Positions 9,516-18,488 of a stretch of 64,000 nucleotides of DNA are shown here, one piece after another. The position numbers and the translations under genes are program-made. Each line of letters opens with the position of its first letter. The first letter of the stretch is position 1. The notes under the pieces were generated by a model that searched no databases, was not told the origin of the DNA, and saw only the letters and a list, made by a program, of their open reading frames with translations. Source of the stretch: Corynebacterium sp. (GTDB lineage Bacteria > Actinomycetota > Actinomycetes > Mycobacteriales > Mycobacteriaceae). The DNA lies in assembly GCF_022712275.1 (NCBI RefSeq), contig NZ_JALAGU010000026.1, forward strand, positions 62,001 through 126,000, given 5' to 3'.

Positions 9516-10862
9516 TCAGCCCTCGGAGATGACCACCGCGGCCAACTGCCCGGCGATCTTCTTGGCGTCGGCGGCGGTGGGGGCCTCCACCATCACGCGG
9601 TAAACCTGTTCGGTGCCGCTGGGGCGCAGCAGCACCCGGCCGGTCTCGCCCAGCTCCTTCTCCGCCGCTGCGACGGCCTCGGCGACGACCGGGGAGGTGT
9701 GGATCCGCTCCTTGTCCTCGACCGGCACATTGACCAGGGTCTGCGGCAGCACAGTCATCACCGACGCGAGTTCGCGCAGGGTACGACCGGTCTCCGCCAT
9801 CCGGGCCATGATCGACAGGCCGGTGAGCGTGCCGTCACCGGTGGTGCCGTGCGCGGGGATGACGACATGGCCGGACTGCTCGCCACCCAGGGACAGGTCC
9901 TGGGCGTTGAGGTCGGCGAGCACGTAGCGGTCACCGACCTTCGTGCGGCGCAGCTCGATACCCTGCTCCTTCATCGCCAGGGTCAGGCCCAGGTTGGACA
10001 TGACCGTGGCGACGAGGGTGTTCTTGCGCAGCTCGCCGGATTCCTTCATCGCCACCGCGAGGATCGCCATGATCTGGTCACCGTCGATGATGTTGCCCTC
10101 GGAGTCCACCGCAAGACAGCGGTCGGCGTCCCCGTCATGGGCGAGACCGAGATCGGCGTGGTGCTCCAGGACGGCATCCCGGACGACGTTGATGTGGGTG
10201 GAACCGCAGTCGTCGTTGATGTTGTAGGAGTTCGGGTGGTTGTGGATCGCCACCACATCCGCCCCGGCCTGGGCGTAGGCCTGCGGGGCGGCCTCGCTGG
10301 CGGCACCGTTGGCGCAGTCGACGACGACTCGGATTCCGTCGAGCGGTGCGGGCACGGAGGAGGCCAGGTGGAACAAATAGCGCTCCAGGCCGTCACCGGA
10401 CTCCTCGATGATCCTGCCGATGCCGGCGCCGGTCGGGCCGGACTCCTTCAGCTCCAGCATGGCAGCCTCGATCTCGTCCTCGACGGTGTCGTCGAGCTTG
10501 TGGCCGCCGGCGGCGAAGAACTTGATGCCGTTGTCCGGCATCGGGTTGTGGGACGCCGAGATCATCACACCCATGTCCGCGCCGTAGTCGTCGGTGAGGA
10601 AGGCCACCGCCGGGGTAGGCAGCACGCCCACGTTCAGCACATCGACGCCCTGGGACGCCATGCCGGCCGAGAGTGCCGCGACCAGCATCTCGCCGGAGAC
10701 GCGGGGGTCGCGTCCGATGACGGCGACCGGTCGACGCTGGGAGCCCGTCGTGGTCTCGGTGAGGACGCGTGCCGCAGCGGCCCCCAGCCGCAGGGCGAGG
10801 GGGGCGGTCAGGGAACGGTTGGCCAGACCGCGCACCCCGTCAGTTCCGAAAAGTCTGCTCAT
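9516..10862 (-). CDS. glmM: Phosphoglucosamine mutase
   Basis: Converts glucosamine-6-phosphate to glucosamine-1-phosphate for UDP-GlcNAc. The 448-residue protein starts MSRLFGTDGVRG and contains the phosphoserine loop ISASHNPMPDNGIKFF, the metal-binding DGDADR loop and the C-terminal RPSGTEQVYRVMVE phosphate-binding loop. The start at 10862 fits the family N-terminus. It lies downstream of rplM-rpsI, as in M. tuberculosis, but two strong hairpins separate it from rpsI. Confidence 0.96.
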   Translation of the reverse strand: MSRLFGTDGVRGLANRSLTAPLALRLGAAAARVLTETTTGSQRRPVAVIGRDPRVSGEMLVAALSAGMASQGVDVLNVGVLPTPAVAFLTDDYGADMGVMISASHNPMPDNGIKFFAAGGHKLDDTVEDEIEAAMLELKESGPTGAGIGRIIEESGDGLERYLFHLASSVPAPLDGIRVVVDCANGAASEAAPQAYAQAGADVVAIHNHPNSYNINDDCGSTHINVVRDAVLEHHADLGLAHDGDADRCLAVDSEGNIIDGDQIMAILAVAMKESGELRKNTLVATVMSNLGLTLAMKEQGIELRRTKVGDRYVLADLNAQDLSLGGEQSGHVVIPAHGTTGDGTLTGLSIMARMAETGRTLRELASVMTVLPQTLVNVPVEDKERIHTSPVVAEAVAAAEKELGETGRVLLRPSGTEQVYRVMVEAPTAADAKKIAGQLAAVVISEG

Positions 10863-10928
10863 GGGGAGCCAGTCTAGTGGGCGGGGGTGCGAGTTCCGGT
10901 GTCGGTGCCGGGACTGTGTCGGCATCAC

Positions 10929-10974
10929 GCAGCCAGAGGCTGTTCGAGCGGGTGACGGAACAGCCTCAGGCTGC
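10929..10974. other. Inverted repeat between glmM and rpsI
   Basis: A 17-bp stem with one mismatch (GCAGCCAGAGGCTGTTC and near complement) and a 12-base loop. It is the second of two hairpins after rpsI on the minus strand and may act as a terminator or mRNA-stabilising end. Confidence 0.55.
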
Positions 10975-11007
10975 GCGATGCGGGCACACCCGCGACCCGG
11001 ACACAGC

Positions 11008-11054
11008 GAGACGCCGCCCACGGCGCACACGGGGTGCGCCATGGACGGCGTCTC
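11008..11054 (-). terminator. Probable terminator of rplM-rpsI
   Basis: Long hairpin with 20-base arms pairing at 18 positions (starting GAGACGCCG) and a 7-base loop, about 65 bases after the rpsI stop. GC-rich stem without a T-run, common in corynebacteria. Confidence 0.6.
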
Positions 11055-11117
11055 TGCCCGGAAGAACCGGGACACAGCCCACCAGGGCTGACAGGCGGGG
11101 CGCAGGGCCCCGGACAA

Positions 11118-11630
11118 TCAGCGCTTGGAGTACTGCGGGGCGCGACGGGCCTTGTGCAGACCTGCCTTCTTGCGCTCGACCGCACGGGCGTCACGGGTGA
11201 GGAAGCCGGCCTTCTTCAGGGCGGCCCGCTCCTCCGGGTTGTACTTGTTCAGGGCACGGGAGATAGCCAGACGCATCGCGCCGGCCTGGCCGGAGGGGCC
11301 ACCGCCCTTGAGGTTGACCTGGAAGTCGAACTGGTTCTCGCGGTCCAGCAGGACCAGCGGAGCCTTGATCAGCTGCTGGTGCAGCTTGTTCGGGAAGTAG
11401 TCCTCCAGGGTGCGACCGTTGCAGGTGAACTGGCCGGAGCCGGCAACCATACGGATGCGGACGACGGCCTCCTTGCGGCGACCGACGGTCTGGATCGGGC
11501 CCTCGTAGAGATCGGCGACGGCCGGGGTGGCCTCGTCGGTCTCCTCGACCTCAGCGACGGTGTCACCGATGGTGGCGACGAACTCCTCGCTCACGGCCTC
11601 AGTGGCCTCGTAGTTCTCGTTGTCGCTCAC
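11118..11630 (-). CDS. rpsI: 30S ribosomal protein S9
   Basis: A 170-residue S9. The conserved part runs from VGRRKEAVVRIR to the C-terminal QYSKR tail that contacts tRNA in the P site. An acidic N-terminal extension of about 45 residues (SEEFVATIGDTVAEVEE) is typical of actinobacteria. The ATG overlaps the rplM stop by four bases. Confidence 0.97.
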   Translation of the reverse strand: MSDNENYEATEAVSEEFVATIGDTVAEVEETDEATPAVADLYEGPIQTVGRRKEAVVRIRMVAGSGQFTCNGRTLEDYFPNKLHQQLIKAPLVLLDRENQFDFQVNLKGGGPSGQAGAMRLAISRALNKYNPEERAALKKAGFLTRDARAVERKKAGLHKARRAPQYSKR

Positions 11631-12070
11631 TGGGCCACCTTCTTGATCTCGTAGGTCTCGGGCTGCTGGGCGGCGAACGGGTGCTCGGCACCGGCGTAGA
11701 CGCGCAGCTTCTTCACGGACTGGCGGGAGAGACGGTTGTGCGGCATCATGCCGGTGATCGCCTCAGCCACGACGCGCTCCGGGTGCAGCTCCAGGGAGCG
11801 GCCCAGGGACATGGTCTTCAGACCGCCCGGGTAACCGGAGTGGCGGTAACGGAACTCGCGGTCACGCTTGTTGGACGAGATCGCGACCTTGTCGGCGTTG
11901 ATGATGATGACGTTGTCACCGCAGTCGGTGTTCGGGGCGTAGATGGCCTTGCCCTTGCCGCGCAGCAGACCTGCAACATGGGTGGCGAGACGGCCCAGAA
12001 CCACGTCAGTGGCGTCGATGACGTACCACTTACGGGTGATGTCACCGCTCTTCGGGTGGAAAGTAGTCAC
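11627..12070 (-). CDS. rplM: 50S ribosomal protein L13
   Basis: A 147-residue L13 with WYVIDATDVVLGRLA, PHNRLSRQ and LRVYAGAEHPF. It starts at a GTG (12070) preceded by AAGGAG. First gene of the rplM-rpsI operon. On its upstream side the esx genes end only 197 bases away on the same strand. Confidence 0.97.
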   Translation of the reverse strand: MTTFHPKSGDITRKWYVIDATDVVLGRLATHVAGLLRGKGKAIYAPNTDCGDNVIIINADKVAISSNKRDREFRYRHSGYPGGLKTMSLGRSLELHPERVVAEAITGMMPHNRLSRQSVKKLRVYAGAEHPFAAQQPETYEIKKVAQ

Positions 12071-12214
12071 TTAAGGACTCCTTGTCTTCATGGAGCTGCC
12101 GGCCCGTCTGCCCTGAATCAGGCTTTCACCGTGTTTCCGGGGTGCCCGCGGCGGCCGGTTGAGACCCGCGGACCGGTCACCGGGGCATACACCGGGGTGA
12201 CCGCAACCTGAAAG

Positions 12215-12244
12215 ACAGTACTCCCCCCCGGTCACGTGTGCCAA
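12215..12244 (-). promoter_or_regulatory. Putative promoter of rplM-rpsI
   Basis: Minus-strand TTGGCA and TACTGT separated by 18 bases, predicting a leader of about 140 bases before rplM. It suggests that the ribosomal genes are not solely dependent on esx transcription. Confidence 0.5.
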
Positions 12245-12267
12245 ACCCGTGGGGACGCCCGTGACCG

Positions 12268-12549
12268 TCACGCCCAGCTGTTCGCTGCGCTGGTGTTGAT
12301 CTGGCTCATCCGCGCATTGGCGTCGTCGACGGTACGGGCGACGGAGTCGAGCACCATGTTGAGCTCCTCAAGGGAGTTGTCCCACCGGCGCTGGGCGTCC
12401 TGGTAGGCCACGGCGGACGTCCCCTCCCACTCGGCGACCATCGGGGCGACGTCACCCTTGAGCTGCGAGAGCATTCCGTTGATGTTGCGGCTGGTCGCGC
12501 GGATGTCGGCGGCCGCCTGGGCGATCATGGCGAAGTCGTACTGGATCAT
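12268..12549 (-). CDS. WXG100 family ESX substrate (ESAT-6-like)
   Basis: A 93-residue helical hairpin protein with the WEG turn (VAEWEGTSAVAYQDAQRRW) in the middle, the mark of type VII secretion substrates. GAGGAGAC precedes the ATG. It pairs with the neighbouring WXG100 protein, 53 bases upstream, most likely as a secreted heterodimer. Position next to rplM matches the EsxT/EsxU pair of ESX-4. Confidence 0.92.
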   Translation of the reverse strand: MIQYDFAMIAQAAADIRATSRNINGMLSQLKGDVAPMVAEWEGTSAVAYQDAQRRWDNSLEELNMVLDSVARTVDDANARMSQINTSAANSWA

Positions 12550-12602
12550 TGCTGTCTCCTCGGATTGTGGCTGATCTGTGGTGGAGTTCTGGTGGGTGCC
12601 GG

Positions 12603-12887
12603 TCAGCGGAACGCCGCGACGTTGTCATCCTCGACCTGCTGGAAGGACCGGGCGTTGCCGCGGATGTTCTCCGCGATGCCGGTCAGTGCCGCGCGCAGCT
12701 CGCGGGCGGCGTCGTTCCAGCGGACCATCAGATTCCCGAAGGACGCCTGCGCCTCGCCCCGCCACACCCCCTGCACGGAATCTACGGTGCCCTGCAGCCG
12801 GTTCAGTTCGGCCTGTACCTGGTCGTTGACCGTGTCCACTTTCCCCGCGGTGGCATGCATGACGTCGGTGGTTGTCCTGAAGCTCAT
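12603..12887 (-). CDS. WXG100 family ESX substrate (CFP-10-like)
   Basis: A 94-residue protein with the WRG turn (VQGVWRGEAQASFGNLMVRW). The C-terminal FQQVEDDN is compatible with an export signal of YxxxD/E type in which Phe replaces Tyr. GAGGGGGAAG lies before the ATG at 12887. First gene of the two-gene esx unit of the ESX-4 locus. Confidence 0.92.
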   Translation of the reverse strand: MSFRTTTDVMHATAGKVDTVNDQVQAELNRLQGTVDSVQGVWRGEAQASFGNLMVRWNDAARELRAALTGIAENIRGNARSFQQVEDDNVAAFR

Positions 12888-12970
12888 GGCTTCCCCCTCA
12901 TATTTCTGTGTAGGTTCCGGGCCCCTGTCGAGGCCGTCCCCTAGTTAGACTCCACAGACCCCCGTCCGGT

Positions 12971-13034
12971 TCACTCCCCGCCGAAATTACTCCCCGCCGA
13001 AATTACTCCCTGCCGAAATTACTCCCTGCCGACA
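12971..13034. repeat. Four 16-bp tandem repeats after the GntR regulator gene
   Basis: Four copies of a unit of the form TTACTCCCCGCCGAAA, two with one C-to-T change, lie directly against the regulator's stop codon and upstream of the esx pair. They could be protein-binding sites for the esx promoter or a neutral repeat expansion. Confidence 0.85.
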
Positions 13035-13808
13035 TCACTTCCCGGACAGCACCTGGTACGACGTCCGGACGTGTTCGGCGGCGAGTTCCGCGGCCAGGTC
13101 GGCGTCCCCCCGGGTCACCGCATCGAGCAGCGCGCGGTGCTGGTACTGCAGTGTGGCCTGCATGGCGGTCCAGTCTTCCCGCGCCCGGTAGCCCTCCAGC
13201 AGCGGGGCGCGCAGTGACTCGCGGATCGCCTGCGTCATGTCGGCGAAGAGACGGTTGCCGCCAGCGTGGGCCAGGGCGACGTGGAAGCGGGTGTCGGCGT
13301 CCCCGAAGTCCTCCCGGCTCAGCTCGGCACTGTCGGCACTGTCGGCACTGTCGGCACCGTCGGCCTCCTCGTCCCCGTCCATGGCGGCGAGCTCCTGCTC
13401 CATGAGTTCGAGCATCTCGGGGTCGCGGTGTTCGGCGGCCATGCGCGCGCTCTCGACATCGAGGATCATGCGGGTCTGGACGACCTCGTCGAGGGCGAAG
13501 TTGTTGAGCGCTACATGCAGTTTCAGGAATCGGCTCAGTGCCGTGGTCGGCATCGAGGTGATGAATGTCCCGGCACGGGCACCGGAGCCGACATGGGACT
13601 CGAGTACGCCGTGGCTCTCCAGCACCCGGATCGCCTCGCGGGCTGCCGCTCGGCTCACGCCGAGCTGTTCGGCGAGCTGACGCTCCGGCGGAAGCATGTC
13701 GCCGACGCCGAGTGCCCCGGACAGGATCCGGTTCTCGATCGCCTCGACGACCAGCGAGTGGGTGCTGGTCCGAGGTGCAGGACGCCCGGAGTCTGAGATT
13801 TCTGACAT
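13035..13808 (-). CDS. GntR/FadR-type transcriptional regulator
   Basis: A 257-residue regulator. Winged-helix domain ~15-85 (SLVVEAIENRILSGALGVGD, LPPERQLAEQLGVSRAAARE) and an FCD ligand-binding domain with metal-site residues (D..TRFHVALAHAGGN). A low-complexity insert SADSADSA is encoded by a 9-bp repeat (13324-13359). FadR-family FCD regulators usually sense organic acids such as lactate or glycolate. It is wedged between the esx pair and the rest of ESX-4, where mycobacteria have no regulator, so control of the secretion locus is possible but unproven. Confidence 0.88.
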   Translation of the reverse strand: MSEISDSGRPAPRTSTHSLVVEAIENRILSGALGVGDMLPPERQLAEQLGVSRAAAREAIRVLESHGVLESHVGSGARAGTFITSMPTTALSRFLKLHVALNNFALDEVVQTRMILDVESARMAAEHRDPEMLELMEQELAAMDGDEEADGADSADSADSAELSREDFGDADTRFHVALAHAGGNRLFADMTQAIRESLRAPLLEGYRAREDWTAMQATLQYQHRALLDAVTRGDADLAAELAAEHVRTSYQVLSGK

Positions 13809-13838
13809 GCCGTCGGTTCTACCACGGTGAGCGCCGGT

Positions 13839-14966
13839 TCACCCCACCCGGGCGGTGGCGGTGAACCTGTCACAGGCGGCGAGGCGTCCTGCGGTCTCCT
13901 CTGCGGTGCCCGCCCGGTACTGGCAGCCGACGGAGACCTGGTGGCCGTCGATGAGGCGCACCTGCCAGCGGGTGGTCGACCGTCCGCTGTCCTCCGCGTA
14001 GTCCACCGGGTGCTGCGAGGTGACCTTCGCCGCCGGCATGTCGGCGAGGCCGGTGAGCAGTCGGGCGTCGAGTTCTTCCTGGGTGCCCAGCGGGGTCGGG
14101 GTGGCGGCGACGAGGATGCGGGCGTCCGGGTCGTCCGACATCCAGATCTCACGGCGGTCGGTGGCCTCGCGCAGGGTCCAGCCGTCGAGGTCGGCGTTGA
14201 CGGGGATGTCCGCACGCTCGGTGATGTGCTCCGGGGTGGCGTCGCCGCGGCGCACCGGGTCGGCGAACAGTGCGTCGTCTGTGGGCGCGGCGGCCACAGA
14301 CTCCTGCTCCGGCGTCGGCACCACGTTGGAGGTCGCCCCGGTCGGCAGTGCGGCGGCGACAGACTCGTCCCCGCCCCGTCGGAGGATGCCTGCCACGGCC
14401 AGGACACCGACCAGTACCACGACAACAGCGGTGACGGCGAGCAGTGCCTGGCGCACCGGTGGGCGTTCCGCGTCAGTCTCCGCGTCCACCAACTCCTGCT
14501 CAGGTTCCTCCTCCAGCTCCCCGCCCTCCAGTTCAGCGAGCTCGGCACGCGCCATCTCCAGGTCTGCGGCAAGGCGCAGCGCGGTGTCCGGATCCACGCA
14601 CCGTGCCCGCACCCCGACGGTGCGCAGGTAGGCGGCGACTGTCGCAGCGTTCTCCCCGGTGACCAGCACATCGGTGGTGGATTCGCCCACGCCCCAGGGG
14701 AATCGGACCCGTGGCGTCCGCGGATTAGGATCGGTGAGGTCCGGGTCCGCCGCGCGTTCCTCAAGTGCCTCGGCGACGAGTTCACGGACCGCCTCCAACT
14801 TGCTCAGCGGCACGGTGGAGCCCCGCCAGAGCAGACCTGTGCTGTCGCCCGGCGCGTCGCACCGGACGCTGAACCCGCTGAGCAGGTCGGTCACCGTCCA
14901 TCCGTTGACGAGGATGCCGGACTCCACCAGCGACACCGCCTGCACCGTCATTCCTGTCGCGTTCAC
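13839..14966 (-). CDS. Type VII secretion-associated protein, Rv3446c-like
   Basis: A 375-residue protein with a cytoplasmic N-terminal region, one membrane segment near residues 175-195 (ALLAVTAVVVVLVGVLAVAG) and an extracytoplasmic C-terminal domain with two cysteines (VGCQYR, LAACDRF). This is the architecture of the type VII secretion-associated protein found in every ESX-4 locus. The GTG start overlaps the eccC stop by four bases (GTGA), so it is coupled to EccC. Its biochemical role is unknown. Confidence 0.85.
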   Translation of the reverse strand: MNATGMTVQAVSLVESGILVNGWTVTDLLSGFSVRCDAPGDSTGLLWRGSTVPLSKLEAVRELVAEALEERAADPDLTDPNPRTPRVRFPWGVGESTTDVLVTGENAATVAAYLRTVGVRARCVDPDTALRLAADLEMARAELAELEGGELEEEPEQELVDAETDAERPPVRQALLAVTAVVVVLVGVLAVAGILRRGGDESVAAALPTGATSNVVPTPEQESVAAAPTDDALFADPVRRGDATPEHITERADIPVNADLDGWTLREATDRREIWMSDDPDARILVAATPTPLGTQEELDARLLTGLADMPAAKVTSQHPVDYAEDSGRSTTRWQVRLIDGHQVSVGCQYRAGTAEETAGRLAACDRFTATARVG

Positions 14967-17900
14967 TCTTTCTCCCCTGTCTGATCCCCTGTCTGATCCC
15001 CTGTCTGATCCACTGTCTCATCCACTGTCGGTTCCTCCGCCACAGCGACCTGCAGTTCCACGGCGTCCCCGACAACGAGGACGCCACGCCCCGGTGTGCT
15101 GGGCCGTAGCACCTGACCTGCGACCGGACCGTCCTCCCGAGGCGCCGAGAGCAGCACCCAGGCGGTGCTGTCGCGCACCCCCTGGAGCAGCGGAGTGTAG
15201 GTGCTGCGCCCCATCACCGCACTGCGCCGCGCGGTGACCAGGTGCAGGCCGATGTCCGCGGCATGGGGCAGCAGCGGCACCAGGATGTCGAGTGCCGAAG
15301 CGAGGTCGGTCGAATGGTCGAGGTCGTCGACGACGACCACGAGTTCCGGGCCGGTCCACCAGCTGCGGTCGCGCAGCATCTGCGGGCTCAGCGTGGTGAC
15401 GTCGGCCGGGATCCTCTCGCGCAGCACCCTGGCCCAGCGGGTGAGTTCGTCGGTGAAGGACACCGGGGAGCGGTAGCCCGGCACACCGAGCAGTCCGCGG
15501 CGTCCGTCGGCGACGAGCAGTTCCGCACTCCCCTCCTCCCACGCGTCCGGATCTGCGAGTCCGGCGATGACGGTGCGGAGCGTGGTCGTCACCCCGGACC
15601 GGGCCTGACCGACCACGGTCAGATGTGGGGAGGACGCCGGGTCCCAGGTCACGGTACCGAGGGTGGGACCGCCGACGCCGAGGACGACCTTCCGGGGCTC
15701 TGCGGGACCGGCTGCGGTGGCGGACACCCTTTCCGGGAGCAGCTTCATCTGCAGGTCAGGTTCGCTACGGGCCGTACTGACCCGACGGGCGTGTTCGACG
15801 GCCTCCTCGTCGGAATGGGCGACCTGGATATGGCGTCCTGCCGGGGAGACGCCGCGACCCGGCACATCGGGCAGGCTGCGCTGGGTGTCACGGAACGTGG
15901 AGTCCGTCGGCGTCATCTTCAGCTCGACGGTCCCGGTGAGCAGGTCACGCAGGCTGGGCCGGAAGGTCCAGCGCAGCGCGGTGACGACCACGTGGACGCC
16001 ACGTCCCAGGCCACCGGCCACCAGCGTGGCGAGCCGACGGTCGCTCTCGCCCAGGGTGTCCACCCCGTCGATGAGCAGGACGCGGTGGGTGACACCGGGA
16101 GAAGCGTCCTGCTCCAACTCATCGAGCAGCCGGTCGACCCGGTCGGCGCCTACGACCGCGGCGACCTGCGGAAGCCGGGTCAGGGAGGCCAGGGAACCGC
16201 CGGGGTCGAGGATGTAGACCGCCACAGAAGGGCTGGTCAGGGCGAGCCCGACGGTGAGGGTGCGCAGCAGGGTGGTCTTGCCGGTGCCCGGTGAGCCGAC
16301 GACGGCCCAGTGGCGACGACGCAGGTCGATGTCGAGGCGTCGTTGTTCACCGTCGAAGGGCAGGTCCTCCAGGGCGACCGGGACGCACAACGGGACGCTG
16401 TCGTGTTCCGCTGCTCCCAGAAGACGGCTGGCCGGCAGGTCGGTGGGCAGCGGATCCAGCCAGATCGGACGCAGGTTCGGCCCGGCCAGCCGGTCGACGA
16501 CGAGGTCCATCGTCGTGCCGGTCGCCTCCGGTTCCACCCCGAGTTCGCGGATGATGCGTCGATCGGCCGGCACCTCGGGACCGGAGACATAGGCCGACTG
16601 GAACCGCACCTGGCCTGCCCCGCCGGCCTCGGCGAGGATCGCGGCACCGGGGTTGGCCGGCAGGTCGTGGGCGGCGGTGGAGCCGATGAGGGCGCGGGAC
16701 TCGGCCGCGGAGAAGGTCCGCAGTGCGATGCGGTAGCTGAGGTGGGATTCCAGGCCACGCAGGCGCCCCTCCTCCAACCGCTGGCTGGCGAGCAGCAGGT
16801 GCAGGCCGAGGGACCGGCCGAGGCGTCCGACCGCGGCGAAGACCTCGGCGAACTCCGGACGGGCGTGGAGCAGCTCGGAGAACTCGTCGACGACGATGAA
16901 CAGTGAAGGCATCTCGCCGGGATGTCGCCGGTTGTACTCGGTGGCGGTCGTCAGGCCGGCGGCGCGCAGGGTCTCCTGGCGACGGTGCATCTCGCCGAGC
17001 AGAGCGTCCTGCATCCGGTCGACGAGCACCGCCTCCTCGGAGAGGTTCGTGATCACCGCGGCGGTGTGCGGCAGGCGTTCCAGGCCGGCGAAGGCGGCAC
17101 CACCCTTGAAGTCGACGAGGACGAAGTTCAGTTCCTCTGCGCTGTGGTGGTGGGCGAAGCTGGTGACCACGGCTTTCAGCAGCTCGGACTTGCCCGACCC
17201 TGTCGCGCCGATGCACAGCCCGTGCGGGCCGATGCCGCCCTTGGCGGACTCCCGGATGTCGAGGTACACCGGTGACTGACCGGCCCGGCCGATCGGCGCG
17301 CGCAGGTCACCACCGGGCAGGTCGAGCAGGGAGGTCTCGCTGCGCCGGGTACAGCGGGCGCGGCACAGGGCGGCGAGTTCGACGTCGCTGAGCCGGTCGG
17401 CGGTGGCGAAGGGACGCCAGCCGTCGACGGTCCACGCGGAGAGCACCTCCCCGTCGGAGTGGAGCAGCAGGCCGCGGGTCCGGGCGGTCTCCTCGGCGGC
17501 CTCGTCCGGGTCGGCGACGACCGTGCAGCGCGCAGGTGCCGATGCCTGGTGCGCAGGTGAATCGACCTCGGCACTGTAGCGGAAGTTGATCCGCAGCGCG
17601 CCGTCGTGCGGCAGCCACCGGTCATGTGGGCCGTCGATGCCCACGACGCCCGGATCCTGCAGTACCAGCGCACCCTGCATGGCTCTGACCTGGTCGGATG
17701 CCCCGGGTCCGGTCACCGCGACGACCGGGAACTCCCGCAGGTCGACCGCCACCGGGGCGTCGAGGGTGGCATGCCGGGTCGCCAGGTCGCGCAGGCTCAT
17801 CGCGCACACCGGCTCCAGATCTTCCGGGGGCACGTCGACCGGGATGTCGATCGGGTCAGCGGGGGCCTGGACGGCGGTACCGAGACGCACGACGCCGGGT

Positions 17901-18265
17901 TCGACATCCTGCCCGTCGATCCCCTCGGCCGCCCGGGTCCACAGTGCCTGCGGGTGAGGGTGACGGCGCTCGGCATCCACCCGCTGTGTGTGCCGGGCGC
18001 GCCGGACGCCGTCGGTCAGCGCGTCGAGATGGCGGTGGTAGCTGCGTCGGATCTCGTCGACGTCCTGGCCGCCGGGCTGGAACATCATGACCATCGACCC
18101 GATCATCATCAGAGGGAAAATGAAGGTCATCGGGCTGCGGGCCATCCCCGAGAGCATCATCGCGGCGACCATGCCGAGCACGGCGACGAGCATGACAGCG
18201 GGCATGAGCAGCCGCAGGAACGGCTGCTTGTTCTTCGGCAGTGATGGTGGTGGTTGCGTCTGCAC
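14963..18265 (-). CDS. eccC: Type VII secretion ATPase EccC (ESX-4)
   Basis: The motor of the secretion system, 1100 residues in one chain. Two N-terminal membrane helices (~18-62) are followed by three FtsK/SpoIIIE-type ATPase domains. The first has Walker A GATGSGKSELLKA (~353) with IVVDEFSELL; the second GSPGTGKTTLLRTL (~680). The third, GQARSGVTTTLRTV, lacks the P-loop Lys, as is common for the last domain. The C-terminal tail repeats DQTG, encoded by four 12-bp repeats (14977-15024). It is divergent from eccD and coupled to the Rv3446c-like gene. Confidence 0.95.
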   Translation of the reverse strand: MQTQPPPSLPKNKQPFLRLLMPAVMLVAVLGMVAAMMLSGMARSPMTFIFPLMMIGSMVMMFQPGGQDVDEIRRSYHRHLDALTDGVRRARHTQRVDAERRHPHPQALWTRAAEGIDGQDVEPGVVRLGTAVQAPADPIDIPVDVPPEDLEPVCAMSLRDLATRHATLDAPVAVDLREFPVVAVTGPGASDQVRAMQGALVLQDPGVVGIDGPHDRWLPHDGALRINFRYSAEVDSPAHQASAPARCTVVADPDEAAEETARTRGLLLHSDGEVLSAWTVDGWRPFATADRLSDVELAALCRARCTRRSETSLLDLPGGDLRAPIGRAGQSPVYLDIRESAKGGIGPHGLCIGATGSGKSELLKAVVTSFAHHHSAEELNFVLVDFKGGAAFAGLERLPHTAAVITNLSEEAVLVDRMQDALLGEMHRRQETLRAAGLTTATEYNRRHPGEMPSLFIVVDEFSELLHARPEFAEVFAAVGRLGRSLGLHLLLASQRLEEGRLRGLESHLSYRIALRTFSAAESRALIGSTAAHDLPANPGAAILAEAGGAGQVRFQSAYVSGPEVPADRRIIRELGVEPEATGTTMDLVVDRLAGPNLRPIWLDPLPTDLPASRLLGAAEHDSVPLCVPVALEDLPFDGEQRRLDIDLRRRHWAVVGSPGTGKTTLLRTLTVGLALTSPSVAVYILDPGGSLASLTRLPQVAAVVGADRVDRLLDELEQDASPGVTHRVLLIDGVDTLGESDRRLATLVAGGLGRGVHVVVTALRWTFRPSLRDLLTGTVELKMTPTDSTFRDTQRSLPDVPGRGVSPAGRHIQVAHSDEEAVEHARRVSTARSEPDLQMKLLPERVSATAAGPAEPRKVVLGVGGPTLGTVTWDPASSPHLTVVGQARSGVTTTLRTVIAGLADPDAWEEGSAELLVADGRRGLLGVPGYRSPVSFTDELTRWARVLRERIPADVTTLSPQMLRDRSWWTGPELVVVVDDLDHSTDLASALDILVPLLPHAADIGLHLVTARRSAVMGRSTYTPLLQGVRDSTAWVLLSAPREDGPVAGQVLRPSTPGRGVLVVGDAVELQVAVAEEPTVDETVDQTGDQTGDQTGEKE
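14977..15024. repeat. 12-bp tandem repeat in the eccC tail
   Basis: Four units close to CTGTCTGATCCC at the extreme 3' end of eccC, coding for the repeated DQTG tail. In frame, so copy number changes would only alter tail length. Confidence 0.85.
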
Positions 18266-18488
18266 CGGCTGTCCCCTCGGATGAAAAAGTCCCCGTCATC
18301 GACCCTGCCCGCGCCCCCTGTGGCCCCGGACCCCCGACAACATGATCTCTGGCTTACGCCTGTGTTCGGCGACAATACCGCAATCCCGGTGCACGCGGAA
18401 TGTTTATCGCCTAAAGTTGCCCTCACATACCGCGCCACCGGGGGCCGCGGTACCTGTCACAGCATCATCCACCAGGGGGAATCCACCA

